Positions 22,971 to 32,897 of a DNA stretch of 64,000 nucleotides are shown piece by piece. This stretch comes from a virus, in the IMG/VR virus record IMGVR_UViG_3300048546_000154, positions 35,490-99,489 of that record; one strand, written 5' to 3'. The position numbers and the translations under genes were made by a program. The notes below the pieces were generated by a model, which saw only the letters and a program-made list of their open reading frames with translations, was not told the DNA's origin and searched no databases. Within the stretch, counting starts at the first letter, position 1. Each line of letters opens with the position of its first letter.

Positions 22971-25900
22971 ATGCCAAGTCCAACTGACTTTAACCTCTCG
23001 CCGTACTATGACGATTTCTCGGAAGATAAAAGCTTTCATAGAATATTGTTTAGACCAGCATTTGCTGTACAGGCTAGAGAACTAACACAATCGCAAACTA
23101 TATTACAAAACCAATTTGAAAAAATGGGTAACCATATCTTTGAGCAAGGTGCTCAAATGATTCCTGGTGAGATTACTTACGACTTGGAATACTATGCGAT
23201 TAAGTTAACATCATTTACAGGTACAACTACTCTAGCAGACTTTGTTGGATTAGAAGTAACCGGTCAAACATCTGGTGTTGTTGCAAAAGTAATTAATTCA
23301 GATGTTGCAACTTCTACTGACCCTGCAACTCTTTATGTAAAATATACTAAAACAGGAACTGGAAATCAAACACCAGACTTTGTTGCTGGTGAAACAATTT
23401 TAGGTGTACTTAATGGTAGTACAAATATTAGTGGAGTGGTTACAAGTGCTGAAACTGGTTCTGCCGCTTCAATTGCTCAAGGTACTTATTACATTAACGG
23501 TTATGCTGTTAATGTTGCAAAACAATCAATTGTATTAGACAAGTATACAAACACACCATCTTATAGAGTAGGTCTAACGGTTACTGAAAGTTTTGTAACC
23601 CCTAACCTAGATCCTGACCTTGTAGACAATGCAGCTGGTTCATCAAACGCAAATGCTCCAGGTGCTCACAGATTTAAAATAGATTTAACGCTATCTAAAC
23701 TTACAAACACTTCTGTTGAAGATTCAAGCTTCATAGAGTTATTAAGACTAGATAACGGTACTCTCCAAAATAGGGTTAGAACAACTGAATACTCTATTTT
23801 GGAAGACACATTAGCAAGAAGAACTGCTGACGAAAGTGGTGATTACACAATCAGACCATTTGATTTAGATATTAGAGAACATTTAGATAATACTGCTGGC
23901 AATAGAGGTATCTATACTGCTGCCGCTGGTGGTGACGCTAACAAACTTGCATTAGGTTTATCTCCTGGTAAAGCATATGTAAGAGGTTATGAAGTTGATA
24001 AAATTGGAACAACTTTTGTAGATGTTGATAAACCAAAAAGTACTGGAACTGAAAATGGTTTCAATACTATCTTTGATGTTGGTAACTTCATCAATGTATC
24101 AAACGCTTATAACTCTCCAGACATTAACTTTGTAACCGGTAAGACAGAAGCGTTTAAAGGATTACAATTAAAACTTGCTAGTGAAGCATATACTGCTGGT
24201 AATATATCAACAAATGTTGAAAACAAAGTAAAAGACATTGGTCGTGCAAAATCTAAAGGTTATGAATTTAACGCAACGACAGGTCCTGGTATTTCAACTG
24301 CGTCAAATATATCTCCTTCTTCAAGTAATATATTCAAACATTATTTGTTTGATGTAGAAATGTTTAGTCATATAAAAATTCCAACAAATGTAGTATTTAC
24401 AGATGGTGAAACAATCACTGGTACTACTTCAGGTGCTAACGGTATTAAAGAAAGTGTTTCAACAAATACAACAGCTGCAATCACTTCATCAACAGCTGCA
24501 AATCCAGTAGAGATTACATTATCTGCTGATGTAGAACTTTCTGATGGTGACGCAATTACGATAACAGGTGTCGCTACGCAAGTAGAATTAAATGACAATG
24601 TTTATTATGTAAGACAAAAAATTGGTGGTGTTGCAAAAAGAGAATTTGAATTGTATGACGCTGATGATGTTGCCGTTGATGGTACAGGACATTCTGGTGC
24701 AGGTGCCGGTGGTACTATCTCAACATCTTGTATAGTATTATCAAGTGTACAAGGTGAATTTATACCAGGTGAAACAATCACTGGTGGTACTTCATCTAAT
24801 ACTGCTGTAGTAAAAGCAAATGTATTTGGTAATCTAGGTTTCACACATTACGGTTCAAGTGATGTAAAAGAAATTACAATGGCAGGAAGTCCAGTATATA
24901 CTTCTCAAGCTGATTTATCTGGAACATACGGAGAAAATAAAACATTATCTGGTAATATTTCCATTAGTGCTTCATCTTCTGATGTAACCGGTTTCAATAC
25001 GCAATTTTTAACAGAATTAAAAATAGGAGATAGTGTTCAGTTTGCGACAACGGCTGGTACTATTTTAACTAGAACGGTAATTAATATTATCAATTCATCT
25101 TCAATTAGACTTGATAGTGCAATTTCTACAACTGCCGTTTCAAACTCATTGATTATAAGAAGAAGAGGAAAATTACAAGACGCAAGTAAAAACATTTCAT
25201 TGTTCTCTTTACCTTACTCAACAATTAAAACATTAAAAACAGCAGACAACTCTGGTATTTCTGATACATCATTTGTTGTAAGAAAAACATTTGTAGGTTC
25301 TTTATCTTCAACTGGTGACATTACAATTACTGCAAACACAGGTGAAACTTTTGTTGCCCAACAAGAATTAGATTATTCGGTAACTATTATGTCAGCAGGT
25401 GGTTCATCTTCTGCTGGTACAGCAGGTGACAGACTATCTACAACAGGTAATAACCACGAAGGTAATGCTTGTTTCACATTAGGTGGTTCTCCAGTAGGTC
25501 GTTCATTAACTTTAGATTTTGGTGCTAATCATTCTGACCACGAAGTAAAAATTATTGCGACTATATCTAAATCTGCACAAAACGAAAAATCAAAAAATTT
25601 AGTATCAAACGCAACAACAACTATTACAACTTCAGGAGCTGCAACTGCAAATCATATCTCATTAGGTGTTGCTGACGGATATCAATTAGTATCTGTTAAA
25701 ATGGCTGCTGACTTTAGTACAACACCAACTGCAAGTGATACAGATATTACAGATAGATTTACACTTGATAGTGGACAAAGAGATAACTTCTATGATATTG
25801 CAAGAATAGTTAGAAAAGAAAATAGTTTAGCTCCAACAGGACAATTATTAATTACATTTAATCATTTTACACACGGTTCTGGTGACTTCTTTAGTGTAGA

Positions 25901-28900
25901 TAGTTATTCAGGTATTATTGATTACGAAGATATACCTAGTTATACTTCTGATACTTCAGGAGAAACTTACCAATTAAGAGATACATTAGACTTTAGACCT
26001 AGAGTAGCTGACTCAAGTACAATTAACTCTGGTACACAAGATAGAACTTATCCTGCAACGGCTTCAATTGAAGTTGTTAAGTTTAAAACAAATGTAACCA
26101 CAGACCACGAATTTTACAAAGGAAGAGTTGATAAACTATTCTTAAATAAAGAAGGTACTTTTGAAGTACTTAAAGGTGCTGAAGATAGTATACCACAAGA
26201 ACCAGGTTCTATTGATAACGCAATGCACCTATACACTATTTCTTTACCACCTTATACATTGTCTCCAGATGATGTATCATATGAGACGGTAGAAAATAGA
26301 AGATATACAATGAGAGATATTGGTGCCATTGATAAGAAAATTGATAGAATTGAATATTACACTCAATTGTCTTTATTAGAAAGTGCGGCTCAATCTTTAC
26401 AGATACAAGACGCTGATGGTTTTGATAGATTTAAAAATGGATTTGTTGTAGATAACTTTAACGGTCACGGTATCGGTGAAGTAACCAACGGTTCATACAG
26501 ATGTTCTATTGATTATGCAAAAGGTGAATTAAGACCTTTGTTTAACCAAGACGCTGTAAAATTAGAAGAGATTGACGAAGATGGTACAACACTAGTTGCT
26601 ACTGATAGAGCAGCTGCAAACTACCAAAAAACTGGTGATGTATTAACTTTACCATATACAGAAGTAGATTTAATAAATCAACCTTTTGCTTCTAAAGCAA
26701 TTAATGTTAACCCATTTGCAATTTTCAGTTGGATGGGAACAATAGAATTAACACCATCAAGTGATGAATGGAGAGAAACACAAAGAACTCCTGATTTAGT
26801 AGTTAACTCAACTACAGGTGCGTGGGACCAATTACAAAGACAAAGTGGTATCACAAATCAAAATGAAATCTCACTTGGAACGGTATGGAATGAATGGCAA
26901 ACTAACTGGACTGGAAGAGCATTAACATCTTCGGTTACAGGTACTGGTGGAACATTTAGAAGTGGTCGTGCTGTTGTACAAAGAACAGAAATTACTTCTA
27001 TCAACCAAGTTAACCAAAGTAGGTCAGGTATTACAACAACTGCCGTACCTCAAACGATAAGAACATCTATGGGAGATAGAGTTGTTAGTGTTGCATTTGT
27101 ACCATTTATCAGAAGCCGTGATGTTGCATTTAAAGCTACAAGATTAAAACCAAATACAAGAGTATTTCCATTCTTTGATAATGTAAGTATTGCTTCTTAT
27201 TGTACACCAGATGGTGGTTCAGTTGGAGGTAACTTAATTACTGACGGTTCTGGTTCTGTTGAAGGAGTATTCACAATACCGGATCCTAAATTAAATACAA
27301 ATCCTAGATGGAGAACTGGAGAAAGAACATTTAGATTAACTTCTTCTTCAACTAACTCTACAGACGCAGCTGCTGTTGCTACTGCGGCTAATGCTGAATA
27401 TATTGCAAGAGGATTATTAAATACCGTTAGAGACACAATTGTTTCTACAAGAGAATTTAGAGGTGTACAACAAACGGTTACAGATACACAAACCGTTTTA
27501 CAAACAAGTACAAGACAAGGTACAAGAATTATTGGTTGGGTTGATCCGTTATCTCAAACATTTATGTCAGATGAACCTGGTGGAGTATTCATATCTTCTG
27601 TTGATTTATTCTTTTCAACAAAAGACGCAAACATTCCTGTAACCGTTCAAATTAGAAATACGGTTAATGGTTATCCTGGAAGTAAAGTACTACCATTTGG
27701 TGAAGTTTCAATTAACCCTAGTGCTGTAAATACAAGTGCTGATGGTTCAGTTAAAACAACATTTACATTCCCTGCGCCTATTTACATACAAGATAAAGTT
27801 GAATATGCAATGACGGTATTATCTAACTCAAATGATTACAATATGTATGTAGGTAGATTAGGAGAAACAAATATCGGTTCTAATAGAACAATATCTAAAC
27901 AACCATATGCTGGTGTTATGTTCAAATCTCAAAACGGTTCAACTTGGACTGCTGAACAAAACGAAGATATGAAATTCACAATGAAAAGATGTGAGTTTAG
28001 TAATGTTGTAGGTACGGTTCATTTAGGAAGTAAAGAACTACCGGCACAAAATATTAGACAAAACGGATTAAGAACAACAAACGCTTCAAGTGTAATTAGA
28101 GTTTTCTTTCCAAATCACAATTTACACGATACAAATTCTGTGGTTACTATCTCTGGTGTTCCTAATGGTACACACAATGGTATTGCACATACAGATATAA
28201 ACGGAACATATAATTCTATTTCTAATATAACATTAGATAGTTTTGATATTACATCAGCAGGAACTGCAAATACTGATGGTGATATTGGAGGTACAGGAGT
28301 ACTTGTTACCGGTAATAAACAATTTGATGTATTAAACCTAGGTGGTCTACAAACTATGACCGTTCCTGGTACAGGTATTGAACCATTTATTAGAACAACA
28401 TCTAGTAAATCACTTCACGGTTCTCAAACACCATATTCATTAGTTGCTGAAGGTAATAGACAATCGGTTACATTAGTAGACGATATTTACTTTACTGCGC
28501 CACAAGCAGTTATGTCTGGACCAAATGAAACAACTAGAATGGCAGGACAAAAATCTTTCTATACTATTATGAAATTAACAACGACAACTAGTAAATTGTC
28601 TCCAGTAATTGATTTAGATAGAAGTAGTGTTTTCTGTATTGCAAATAGATTAAACGATCCAACTAGTGGTAATACACCTAACTATGTTGCTGAAACTTCT
28701 GCAAATGGTTCATCAACTGCGTCTCAATATATTACAAAACCGGTTACACTTATTAATAACTCAACTGCATTAGATATTAGACTAACACAAGTTGTTAGAG
28801 ATTCTTCTAAAGTTGAAGTTTACTTTAGAACAACAAGTGCTGATGAAGTTAGAACTATTGGAGAGATTGACTGGACACCTTTCAATACTGGTGGGGTTGA

Positions 28901-29072
28901 AGACAATTCAGTTTCAAAATCTAAAGATGATTTTGATTTTAGAGAATATCAATATTCAAAAGAAAATTTAAACTCATTTACTGCGTTTCAAATTAAGATT
29001 GTATTAAAAGGAACTAATACTAGTTATCCACCAATCTTACGAGATATGAGAGGTATCGCATTAGCGATTTAA
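22971..29072 (+). CDS. Giant virion protein (2033 aa), DUF4815-like N-terminus
   Basis: The N-terminal region (FNLSPYYDDFSEDKSFHRIL, FRPAFAVQARELTQSQTILQ, GAQMIPGEI) is the DUF4815-type opening found in large marine myovirus structural proteins. The body consists of many small beta domains including GETITG-TSG beads (around residues 475 and 600), a region with YYTQLSLLESAAQSLQI helices (about 1125), and fibre-like segments ending DMRGIALAI. It directly follows gp8 and occupies the place of T4 gp9-gp10-gp11, so it may connect the baseplate rim to fibres. The precise T4 equivalent is unclear. Confidence 0.6.
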   Translation: MPSPTDFNLSPYYDDFSEDKSFHRILFRPAFAVQARELTQSQTILQNQFEKMGNHIFEQGAQMIPGEITYDLEYYAIKLTSFTGTTTLADFVGLEVTGQTSGVVAKVINSDVATSTDPATLYVKYTKTGTGNQTPDFVAGETILGVLNGSTNISGVVTSAETGSAASIAQGTYYINGYAVNVAKQSIVLDKYTNTPSYRVGLTVTESFVTPNLDPDLVDNAAGSSNANAPGAHRFKIDLTLSKLTNTSVEDSSFIELLRLDNGTLQNRVRTTEYSILEDTLARRTADESGDYTIRPFDLDIREHLDNTAGNRGIYTAAAGGDANKLALGLSPGKAYVRGYEVDKIGTTFVDVDKPKSTGTENGFNTIFDVGNFINVSNAYNSPDINFVTGKTEAFKGLQLKLASEAYTAGNISTNVENKVKDIGRAKSKGYEFNATTGPGISTASNISPSSSNIFKHYLFDVEMFSHIKIPTNVVFTDGETITGTTSGANGIKESVSTNTTAAITSSTAANPVEITLSADVELSDGDAITITGVATQVELNDNVYYVRQKIGGVAKREFELYDADDVAVDGTGHSGAGAGGTISTSCIVLSSVQGEFIPGETITGGTSSNTAVVKANVFGNLGFTHYGSSDVKEITMAGSPVYTSQADLSGTYGENKTLSGNISISASSSDVTGFNTQFLTELKIGDSVQFATTAGTILTRTVINIINSSSIRLDSAISTTAVSNSLIIRRRGKLQDASKNISLFSLPYSTIKTLKTADNSGISDTSFVVRKTFVGSLSSTGDITITANTGETFVAQQELDYSVTIMSAGGSSSAGTAGDRLSTTGNNHEGNACFTLGGSPVGRSLTLDFGANHSDHEVKIIATISKSAQNEKSKNLVSNATTTITTSGAATANHISLGVADGYQLVSVKMAADFSTTPTASDTDITDRFTLDSGQRDNFYDIARIVRKENSLAPTGQLLITFNHFTHGSGDFFSVDSYSGIIDYEDIPSYTSDTSGETYQLRDTLDFRPRVADSSTINSGTQDRTYPATASIEVVKFKTNVTTDHEFYKGRVDKLFLNKEGTFEVLKGAEDSIPQEPGSIDNAMHLYTISLPPYTLSPDDVSYETVENRRYTMRDIGAIDKKIDRIEYYTQLSLLESAAQSLQIQDADGFDRFKNGFVVDNFNGHGIGEVTNGSYRCSIDYAKGELRPLFNQDAVKLEEIDEDGTTLVATDRAAANYQKTGDVLTLPYTEVDLINQPFASKAINVNPFAIFSWMGTIELTPSSDEWRETQRTPDLVVNSTTGAWDQLQRQSGITNQNEISLGTVWNEWQTNWTGRALTSSVTGTGGTFRSGRAVVQRTEITSINQVNQSRSGITTTAVPQTIRTSMGDRVVSVAFVPFIRSRDVAFKATRLKPNTRVFPFFDNVSIASYCTPDGGSVGGNLITDGSGSVEGVFTIPDPKLNTNPRWRTGERTFRLTSSSTNSTDAAAVATAANAEYIARGLLNTVRDTIVSTREFRGVQQTVTDTQTVLQTSTRQGTRIIGWVDPLSQTFMSDEPGGVFISSVDLFFSTKDANIPVTVQIRNTVNGYPGSKVLPFGEVSINPSAVNTSADGSVKTTFTFPAPIYIQDKVEYAMTVLSNSNDYNMYVGRLGETNIGSNRTISKQPYAGVMFKSQNGSTWTAEQNEDMKFTMKRCEFSNVVGTVHLGSKELPAQNIRQNGLRTTNASSVIRVFFPNHNLHDTNSVVTISGVPNGTHNGIAHTDINGTYNSISNITLDSFDITSAGTANTDGDIGGTGVLVTGNKQFDVLNLGGLQTMTVPGTGIEPFIRTTSSKSLHGSQTPYSLVAEGNRQSVTLVDDIYFTAPQAVMSGPNETTRMAGQKSFYTIMKLTTTTSKLSPVIDLDRSSVFCIANRLNDPTSGNTPNYVAETSANGSSTASQYITKPVTLINNSTALDIRLTQVVRDSSKVEVYFRTTSADEVRTIGEIDWTPFNTGGVEDNSVSKSKDDFDFREYQYSKENLNSFTAFQIKIVLKGTNTSYPPILRDMRGIALAI

Positions 29073-29076
29073 TAAT

Positions 29077-29307
29077 ATGGCAAGATTCCTAAAAGTAGAA
29101 ACTGAACAATATTTAATAAGAGATACGGAATCTGGAGGTATCATTAATACAAACTCAAGCGAATATGAGTTGTATATGAAAAGAAGAGAAATGAGAAAGT
29201 CAAGTGTTGATAATATGAAGTCAATGTGTAGAGAGATAAATACTTTAAAGGCAGAACTTTTTGAAATAAAAAGTTTAATAAAAAATATGTGTAAGGATAA
29301 AAAATAA
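29077..29307 (+). CDS. Small coiled-coil protein
   Basis: 76 residues. Begins with a beta-like stretch (FLKVETEQYLIRDTESGGII) and ends in a charged helix (MKSMCREINTLKAELFEIKS). It starts after the giant protein stop (TAATATG) and overlaps the next start by one base. The N-terminal 'VETEQYLIRD' pattern is one I associate with small conserved T4-like phage proteins, but I cannot name a function. Confidence 0.6.
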   Translation: MARFLKVETEQYLIRDTESGGIINTNSSEYELYMKRREMRKSSVDNMKSMCREINTLKAELFEIKSLIKNMCKDKK

Positions 29308-30608
29308 TGGCTGTAAGACAGGTAAATAGTACAGATAGTTTAGATAAATTAAGAATAGAATTTAACGCATTAGCGTCCTCAGACTTTGGTGATATTGCCA
29401 CTCTGGATCCTACTTTATCTGCGACTTCTGTAATTGGTGCTGTTAACGAAATCAATAGTATTGCGATTGCAGCTGCTGGTTTTACATTAACAGACGGTAC
29501 AAATGTTCAGGCGATTGCCTCTGGTAATACATTAACCGTATCAAGTGGTACAGGTCTTACAACTACGGTATCATCACCAGATACATTAACAATCGGATTA
29601 AATACAAACTTAACTGGTCTATCAACAATTGATGTTGCAACAACAGCTGAGATTGCAAACATACAGATTGGTACTTCTTCAATTACTTCTGCAAGTGGTA
29701 CAATTGATTTTGGTAACGAACAATTAAATACAACAGGTGGTATATCTGCCGGTGGTACACTTGTTGGTGCAGGATTAACAATCAATGGTGCTTCAATGTT
29801 ATTTGAAGGACTAACAGCAGACTCATTTGAAACAACTTTAAGAGTAGATGAACCAACACAAGATAATGTAATCACATTACCTAACGCTAGTGGTACCGTT
29901 ATTACTACAGGTGATACAAATACGGTTACAAGTACTATGATAGCAGATAATGCTATTGGTACTTTACAAATTGCTGATAACACGGTTACACTTGCAAAAC
30001 TTTCAGGATTAGCTTCTGCAACATTAACGGTTGACACTTTAGTTGCAAATACTATTACAGGTACTGCTTCATTAGCAAATGCTGTAGATATAACTTCTGA
30101 ATCAACTCAAAACGCAACAAGATATTTAACTTTTGCTGATAGTACTTCAGGTTCAAACAATCTAAAAGCAGATTCAAGTTTATATTACAATCCATCAACA
30201 AATATTTTAACAACAACTGCTACGCAAGCGAGATACGCTGACTTGGCAGAAAAGTATAAATCTGATAAAGAATATCCAGTAGGTACCGTCTTATGTATAG
30301 GTGGTGTTGCTGAGGTAACTATATGTACTGAAAATCATTGTACAAAAGTTATTGGTGTTCAATCAGAAAAACCTGCCTTTATTATGAACGGCAGTTTAGA
30401 AGGTGTAACCGCTACGGTTGCAATGACAGGAAGAGTACCAGTAAGAGTATGTGGTCCTGTAAGAAAAGGCGATATGTTAGTATCTTGTAGTATTGCAGGA
30501 TGTGCTAGAGCTGAAGCAGAACCGAGAAACGGTGCATTAATTGGAAAAAGTTTAGTCAATGACGATACTATAGAAGAGAGAGTTATAGAAGCAATCGTTG
30601 GTAAATAA
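29307..30608 (+). CDS. Fibre-like protein with Cys-bearing C-terminal domain
   Basis: 433 residues. A fibre-like body (GAVNEINSIAIAAAGFTLTD; LTADSFETTLRVDEP, LPNASGTVITTGDT) is shared in part with the 43733 protein. The C-terminal domain starts at ARYADLAEKYKSDKEYPVGT, a conserved ending of many marine phage fibres, sometimes compared with self-cleaving or chaperone domains (peptidase G2-like). Unusually, six cysteines are present there (VLCIGG, TICTENHC, RVCG, SCSIAGC). It is immediately before the radical SAM/oxygenase block, so it might be a target of that block; this is inference. Confidence 0.65.
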   Translation: MAVRQVNSTDSLDKLRIEFNALASSDFGDIATLDPTLSATSVIGAVNEINSIAIAAAGFTLTDGTNVQAIASGNTLTVSSGTGLTTTVSSPDTLTIGLNTNLTGLSTIDVATTAEIANIQIGTSSITSASGTIDFGNEQLNTTGGISAGGTLVGAGLTINGASMLFEGLTADSFETTLRVDEPTQDNVITLPNASGTVITTGDTNTVTSTMIADNAIGTLQIADNTVTLAKLSGLASATLTVDTLVANTITGTASLANAVDITSESTQNATRYLTFADSTSGSNNLKADSSLYYNPSTNILTTTATQARYADLAEKYKSDKEYPVGTVLCIGGVAEVTICTENHCTKVIGVQSEKPAFIMNGSLEGVTATVAMTGRVPVRVCGPVRKGDMLVSCSIAGCARAEAEPRNGALIGKSLVNDDTIEERVIEAIVGK

Positions 30609-30619
30609 GGAGATATATT

Positions 30620-31099
30620 ATGGACGAACATACAACTTTATGGATTTCCAGATTAAAAGAAGAAATCCAATCACACACTAGATACGAAGCAAGACAACTA
30701 TTTTATATAGATGACGAAGGACTTGACCGTGAGGTTAAAGAACATATGTCTTATGGCGAATGGTTAAGAGAATACGATAGATTTAAAACTATTAAGGTGG
30801 AAGGCTTAGAAGATGTAGCCTGGTTAAAAGAAGTTTTAGACGAAGTAGTATTGAATATCACAGGAAAGAAAAGACAAGATATTCATTTATTTGTAAATCA
30901 GAAACCAGGTATTAGTTTTAAAGAACATAAAGATGATAAAGATGTTTACTTATATGTTGTCAAAGGCAAAAAGAAAGTATCTTTAGATGGTGTTATTAAA
31001 CCAGTATATGATGACGAAGGTATATTCATAGAAGAAGGTGTAAAACATTATGTTGAAAACGAAGCAGATACTTGGGGGTTAAGTATAGGGGTCGTATAA
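30620..31099 (+). CDS. Cupin/JmjC-like oxygenase candidate
   Basis: 159 residues. A helical first half leads to a compact double-stranded beta-helix: PGISFKEHKDDKDVYLYVVK with a His103-x-Asp105 pair, KKKVSLDGVIKPVYD, and GIFIEEGVKHYVENEADTWG with a second His143, i.e. the 2-His-1-Asp metal triad order of cupin and JmjC-type Fe(II) enzymes. No Arg/Lys co-substrate anchor is certain. Ribosome binding site AAGGAGATATAT. First gene of the radical SAM block; its stop overlaps the radical SAM start (TAATG), suggesting they act together. Confidence 0.55.
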   Translation: MDEHTTLWISRLKEEIQSHTRYEARQLFYIDDEGLDREVKEHMSYGEWLREYDRFKTIKVEGLEDVAWLKEVLDEVVLNITGKKRQDIHLFVNQKPGISFKEHKDDKDVYLYVVKGKKKVSLDGVIKPVYDDEGIFIEEGVKHYVENEADTWGLSIGVV

Positions 31100-32130
31100 T
31101 GAATTGGATGTTTTATCTTAAAACAACCGAGACCTGTAATCTAAATTGTAAACATTGCTTTACTTCAGGTACTAATGGTCCTAAAGTCTACTGGAATCCA
31201 GATAAGACTATCAAGTGGCTTAAAAATTTCAGAAAATATAATTTTCAAAAACACGATACAGCACATTTAGAACTACACGGTGGCGAACCGTTTTTAGTTC
31301 CTGTGTCTGAAATGCAATATGTCTATGACGCCACAAAGAATTTGTGGGAACATCAATCAATGGGCATAACTTCTAACTTAACATTTAAACTAAAACAAGA
31401 ACATATTGACTTTATCAAAGGTCCACTTAAAAATAGATGTGGAACTAGTTGGGATCCTAACATAAGATTTGCAAATGAGAAGCAAGCAAACTTATGGCGT
31501 AAGAATGTAGAGACTTTAATTAGTGAAGGTGTTGATATTAAACTATTCATATCAGTAACCAAAGACACAATTAGAATTGAACCTATTGAATTACTAAAAT
31601 GGGTTAGAGATTTGGGTGTAAAAGAAATGGCACTAGAAAGATTGACTGGAAATGGTAATGCAAACTTACATCCAGAGATATTTCCTAGTAATATAGAACA
31701 AGACAAGTGGTTTTTGAAAATGCACGAACAATCTATTGAATATAATACAAGAGATTGGTTTGATAATGAGTTTTTTGAGACAATTTATTCAAAATTTGAG
31801 ACTGGTTCAACAAAAGATGGTACATTTTGCCGAGATTGTGAACAAAAACTATTTACACTTAACGCAACTGGCACAATAGGTGGTTGTCCTAACGCAGCTC
31901 CAGAGTTTAATTTTGGAACTATAGATGACCCTCTAGTAGAACTTATAAATAGTCCTAAGAGATTAGAAAATGTTGCTTGTGAAGTAGCAAGAAATCCTAA
32001 ATGCTTTGAATGTGAAGTATTTAAGTATTGTGGTGGCGATTGTCACCAATTAGCGTGGCAAGATAATATATGTGGTGCTCCTAAATCTCTTATGAAGCAC
32101 TTAAAAAAACAAAGTGAGGCGAAATGGTAA
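31099..32130 (+). CDS. Radical SAM/SPASM protein 1
   Basis: 343 residues from ATG 31099. Radical SAM cluster motif Cys13-x3-Cys17-x2-Cys20 (TETCNLNCKHCF), then LELHGGEPFLVP with the GGEP SAM-binding motif. The C-terminal SPASM-type region has nine cysteines (244, 247, 263, 294, 302, 305, 311, 315, 325) including CPNAAPEF, CFECEVFKYCGGDC and a final Cys. Proteins of this architecture modify peptides or protein side chains (for example thioether or C-C crosslinks). It overlaps the start of the next gene, which ends in a Cys-His-x-Ser repeat, the best candidate substrate. Confidence 0.9.
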   Translation: MNWMFYLKTTETCNLNCKHCFTSGTNGPKVYWNPDKTIKWLKNFRKYNFQKHDTAHLELHGGEPFLVPVSEMQYVYDATKNLWEHQSMGITSNLTFKLKQEHIDFIKGPLKNRCGTSWDPNIRFANEKQANLWRKNVETLISEGVDIKLFISVTKDTIRIEPIELLKWVRDLGVKEMALERLTGNGNANLHPEIFPSNIEQDKWFLKMHEQSIEYNTRDWFDNEFFETIYSKFETGSTKDGTFCRDCEQKLFTLNATGTIGGCPNAAPEFNFGTIDDPLVELINSPKRLENVACEVARNPKCFECEVFKYCGGDCHQLAWQDNICGAPKSLMKHLKKQSEAKW

Positions 32131-32897
32131 CTTTAAACAACCCGATAACAAGTCAAAACATAGTTGATAGATTTGAGGAACTGGTAACTGATATAGCAGA
32201 CCACCATATTGTATGGGGTACTGATAATCTACCAGGACACTCTTCATTTTCTGCTTCTGATTTTGGTGGTGTTGTTGACGGATTTGAATTAACACTAACA
32301 GGTGTAACCGGAACTTATTCAGCAGGTGAAACGGTTAACGCTACTATAACTGCAACAACTGGTATCGTAGTTAGTTATTCAAGCAATGTATTAAAATTAA
32401 GAAACATTAATCCAGGTGCAGGTCAAACAGGATTTATACAAAACGATATTATATCAGGCACTTCTTCAGGTGCTGTAGGAACGGTTAACACTTTACAAGA
32501 AGTAAGTGCTGTATCTATTGGTATAACAGGTGGTAATATTGGTAATGCAGGTTCATTAATTTCTGCAAACAATATTTACGGTACACTAAAAGCAGAAATG
32601 AATAATTATACTAATATTAAAAATACATACGCTATAGTTAGTATGACAGGTGCAGGAACACAATATTCAGATACACAAATTGCACACTTAACAACTGCAC
32701 AAAGAACAACATTAAATCCATCACAACCTAGTAGTTTACAACCAGGTCAAGTTATTGAAGATACAAATTTAGAAGGATTTATGACAACACTTGCAAACGC
32801 ATATAATACTGAAAGAGGTAACACTTACACACTATCAAAAACTATATGTCATAGTAGTTGTCATAGTAGTTGCCACGGAAGTAGAGGAAGAAGATAA
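32124..32897 (+). CDS. Virion-like protein with C-terminal CHxS repeat tail (candidate radical SAM substrate)
   Basis: 257 residues. The N-terminal 55 are helical/polar (NNPITSQNIVDRFEELVTDI, DHHIVWGTDNLPG). The middle has the same beta beads as gp7-like and the giant protein (YSAGETVNATITATTGIVV; DIISGTSSGAVGTV). The last 16 residues are CHSSCHSSCHGSRGRR: three Cys-His-(Ser/Gly)-Ser units and a basic end, preceded by TYTLSKTI. His-x-Ser repeats in radical SAM clusters are known from the HxsA peptides, matured by two radical SAM enzymes. Here the repeat is the tip of a structural-type protein. The gene starts inside the radical SAM 1 stop region (7-base overlap) and is coupled to the next (TAATG). 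Confidence 0.8.
   Translation: MVTLNNPITSQNIVDRFEELVTDIADHHIVWGTDNLPGHSSFSASDFGGVVDGFELTLTGVTGTYSAGETVNATITATTGIVVSYSSNVLKLRNINPGAGQTGFIQNDIISGTSSGAVGTVNTLQEVSAVSIGITGGNIGNAGSLISANNIYGTLKAEMNNYTNIKNTYAIVSMTGAGTQYSDTQIAHLTTAQRTTLNPSQPSSLQPGQVIEDTNLEGFMTTLANAYNTERGNTYTLSKTICHSSCHSSCHGSRGRR
32847..32882 (+). repeat. Three 12-base units encoding C-H-x-S
   Basis: Two units are identical (TGTCATAGTAGT twice); the third (TGCCACGGAAGT) differs at five bases but keeps Cys-His-x-Ser, with Gly for the variable residue. This suggests a duplication and selection for the motif. Confidence 0.85.

Noticed and set aside
29507-30037. Long minus-strand open frame opposite the fibre gene
   Set aside because: Val/Ser/Pro-rich translation arises from the Thr/Gly/Asn-rich codons of the fibre on plus. 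Similar shadows at 17465, 42524 and 43340 were dropped for the same reason.
31072-31098. TTG start for radical SAM 1
   Set aside because: ATG 31099 overlaps the preceding stop as TAATG, the coupling used throughout this phage, and leaves the normal short segment before the CX3CX2C motif.
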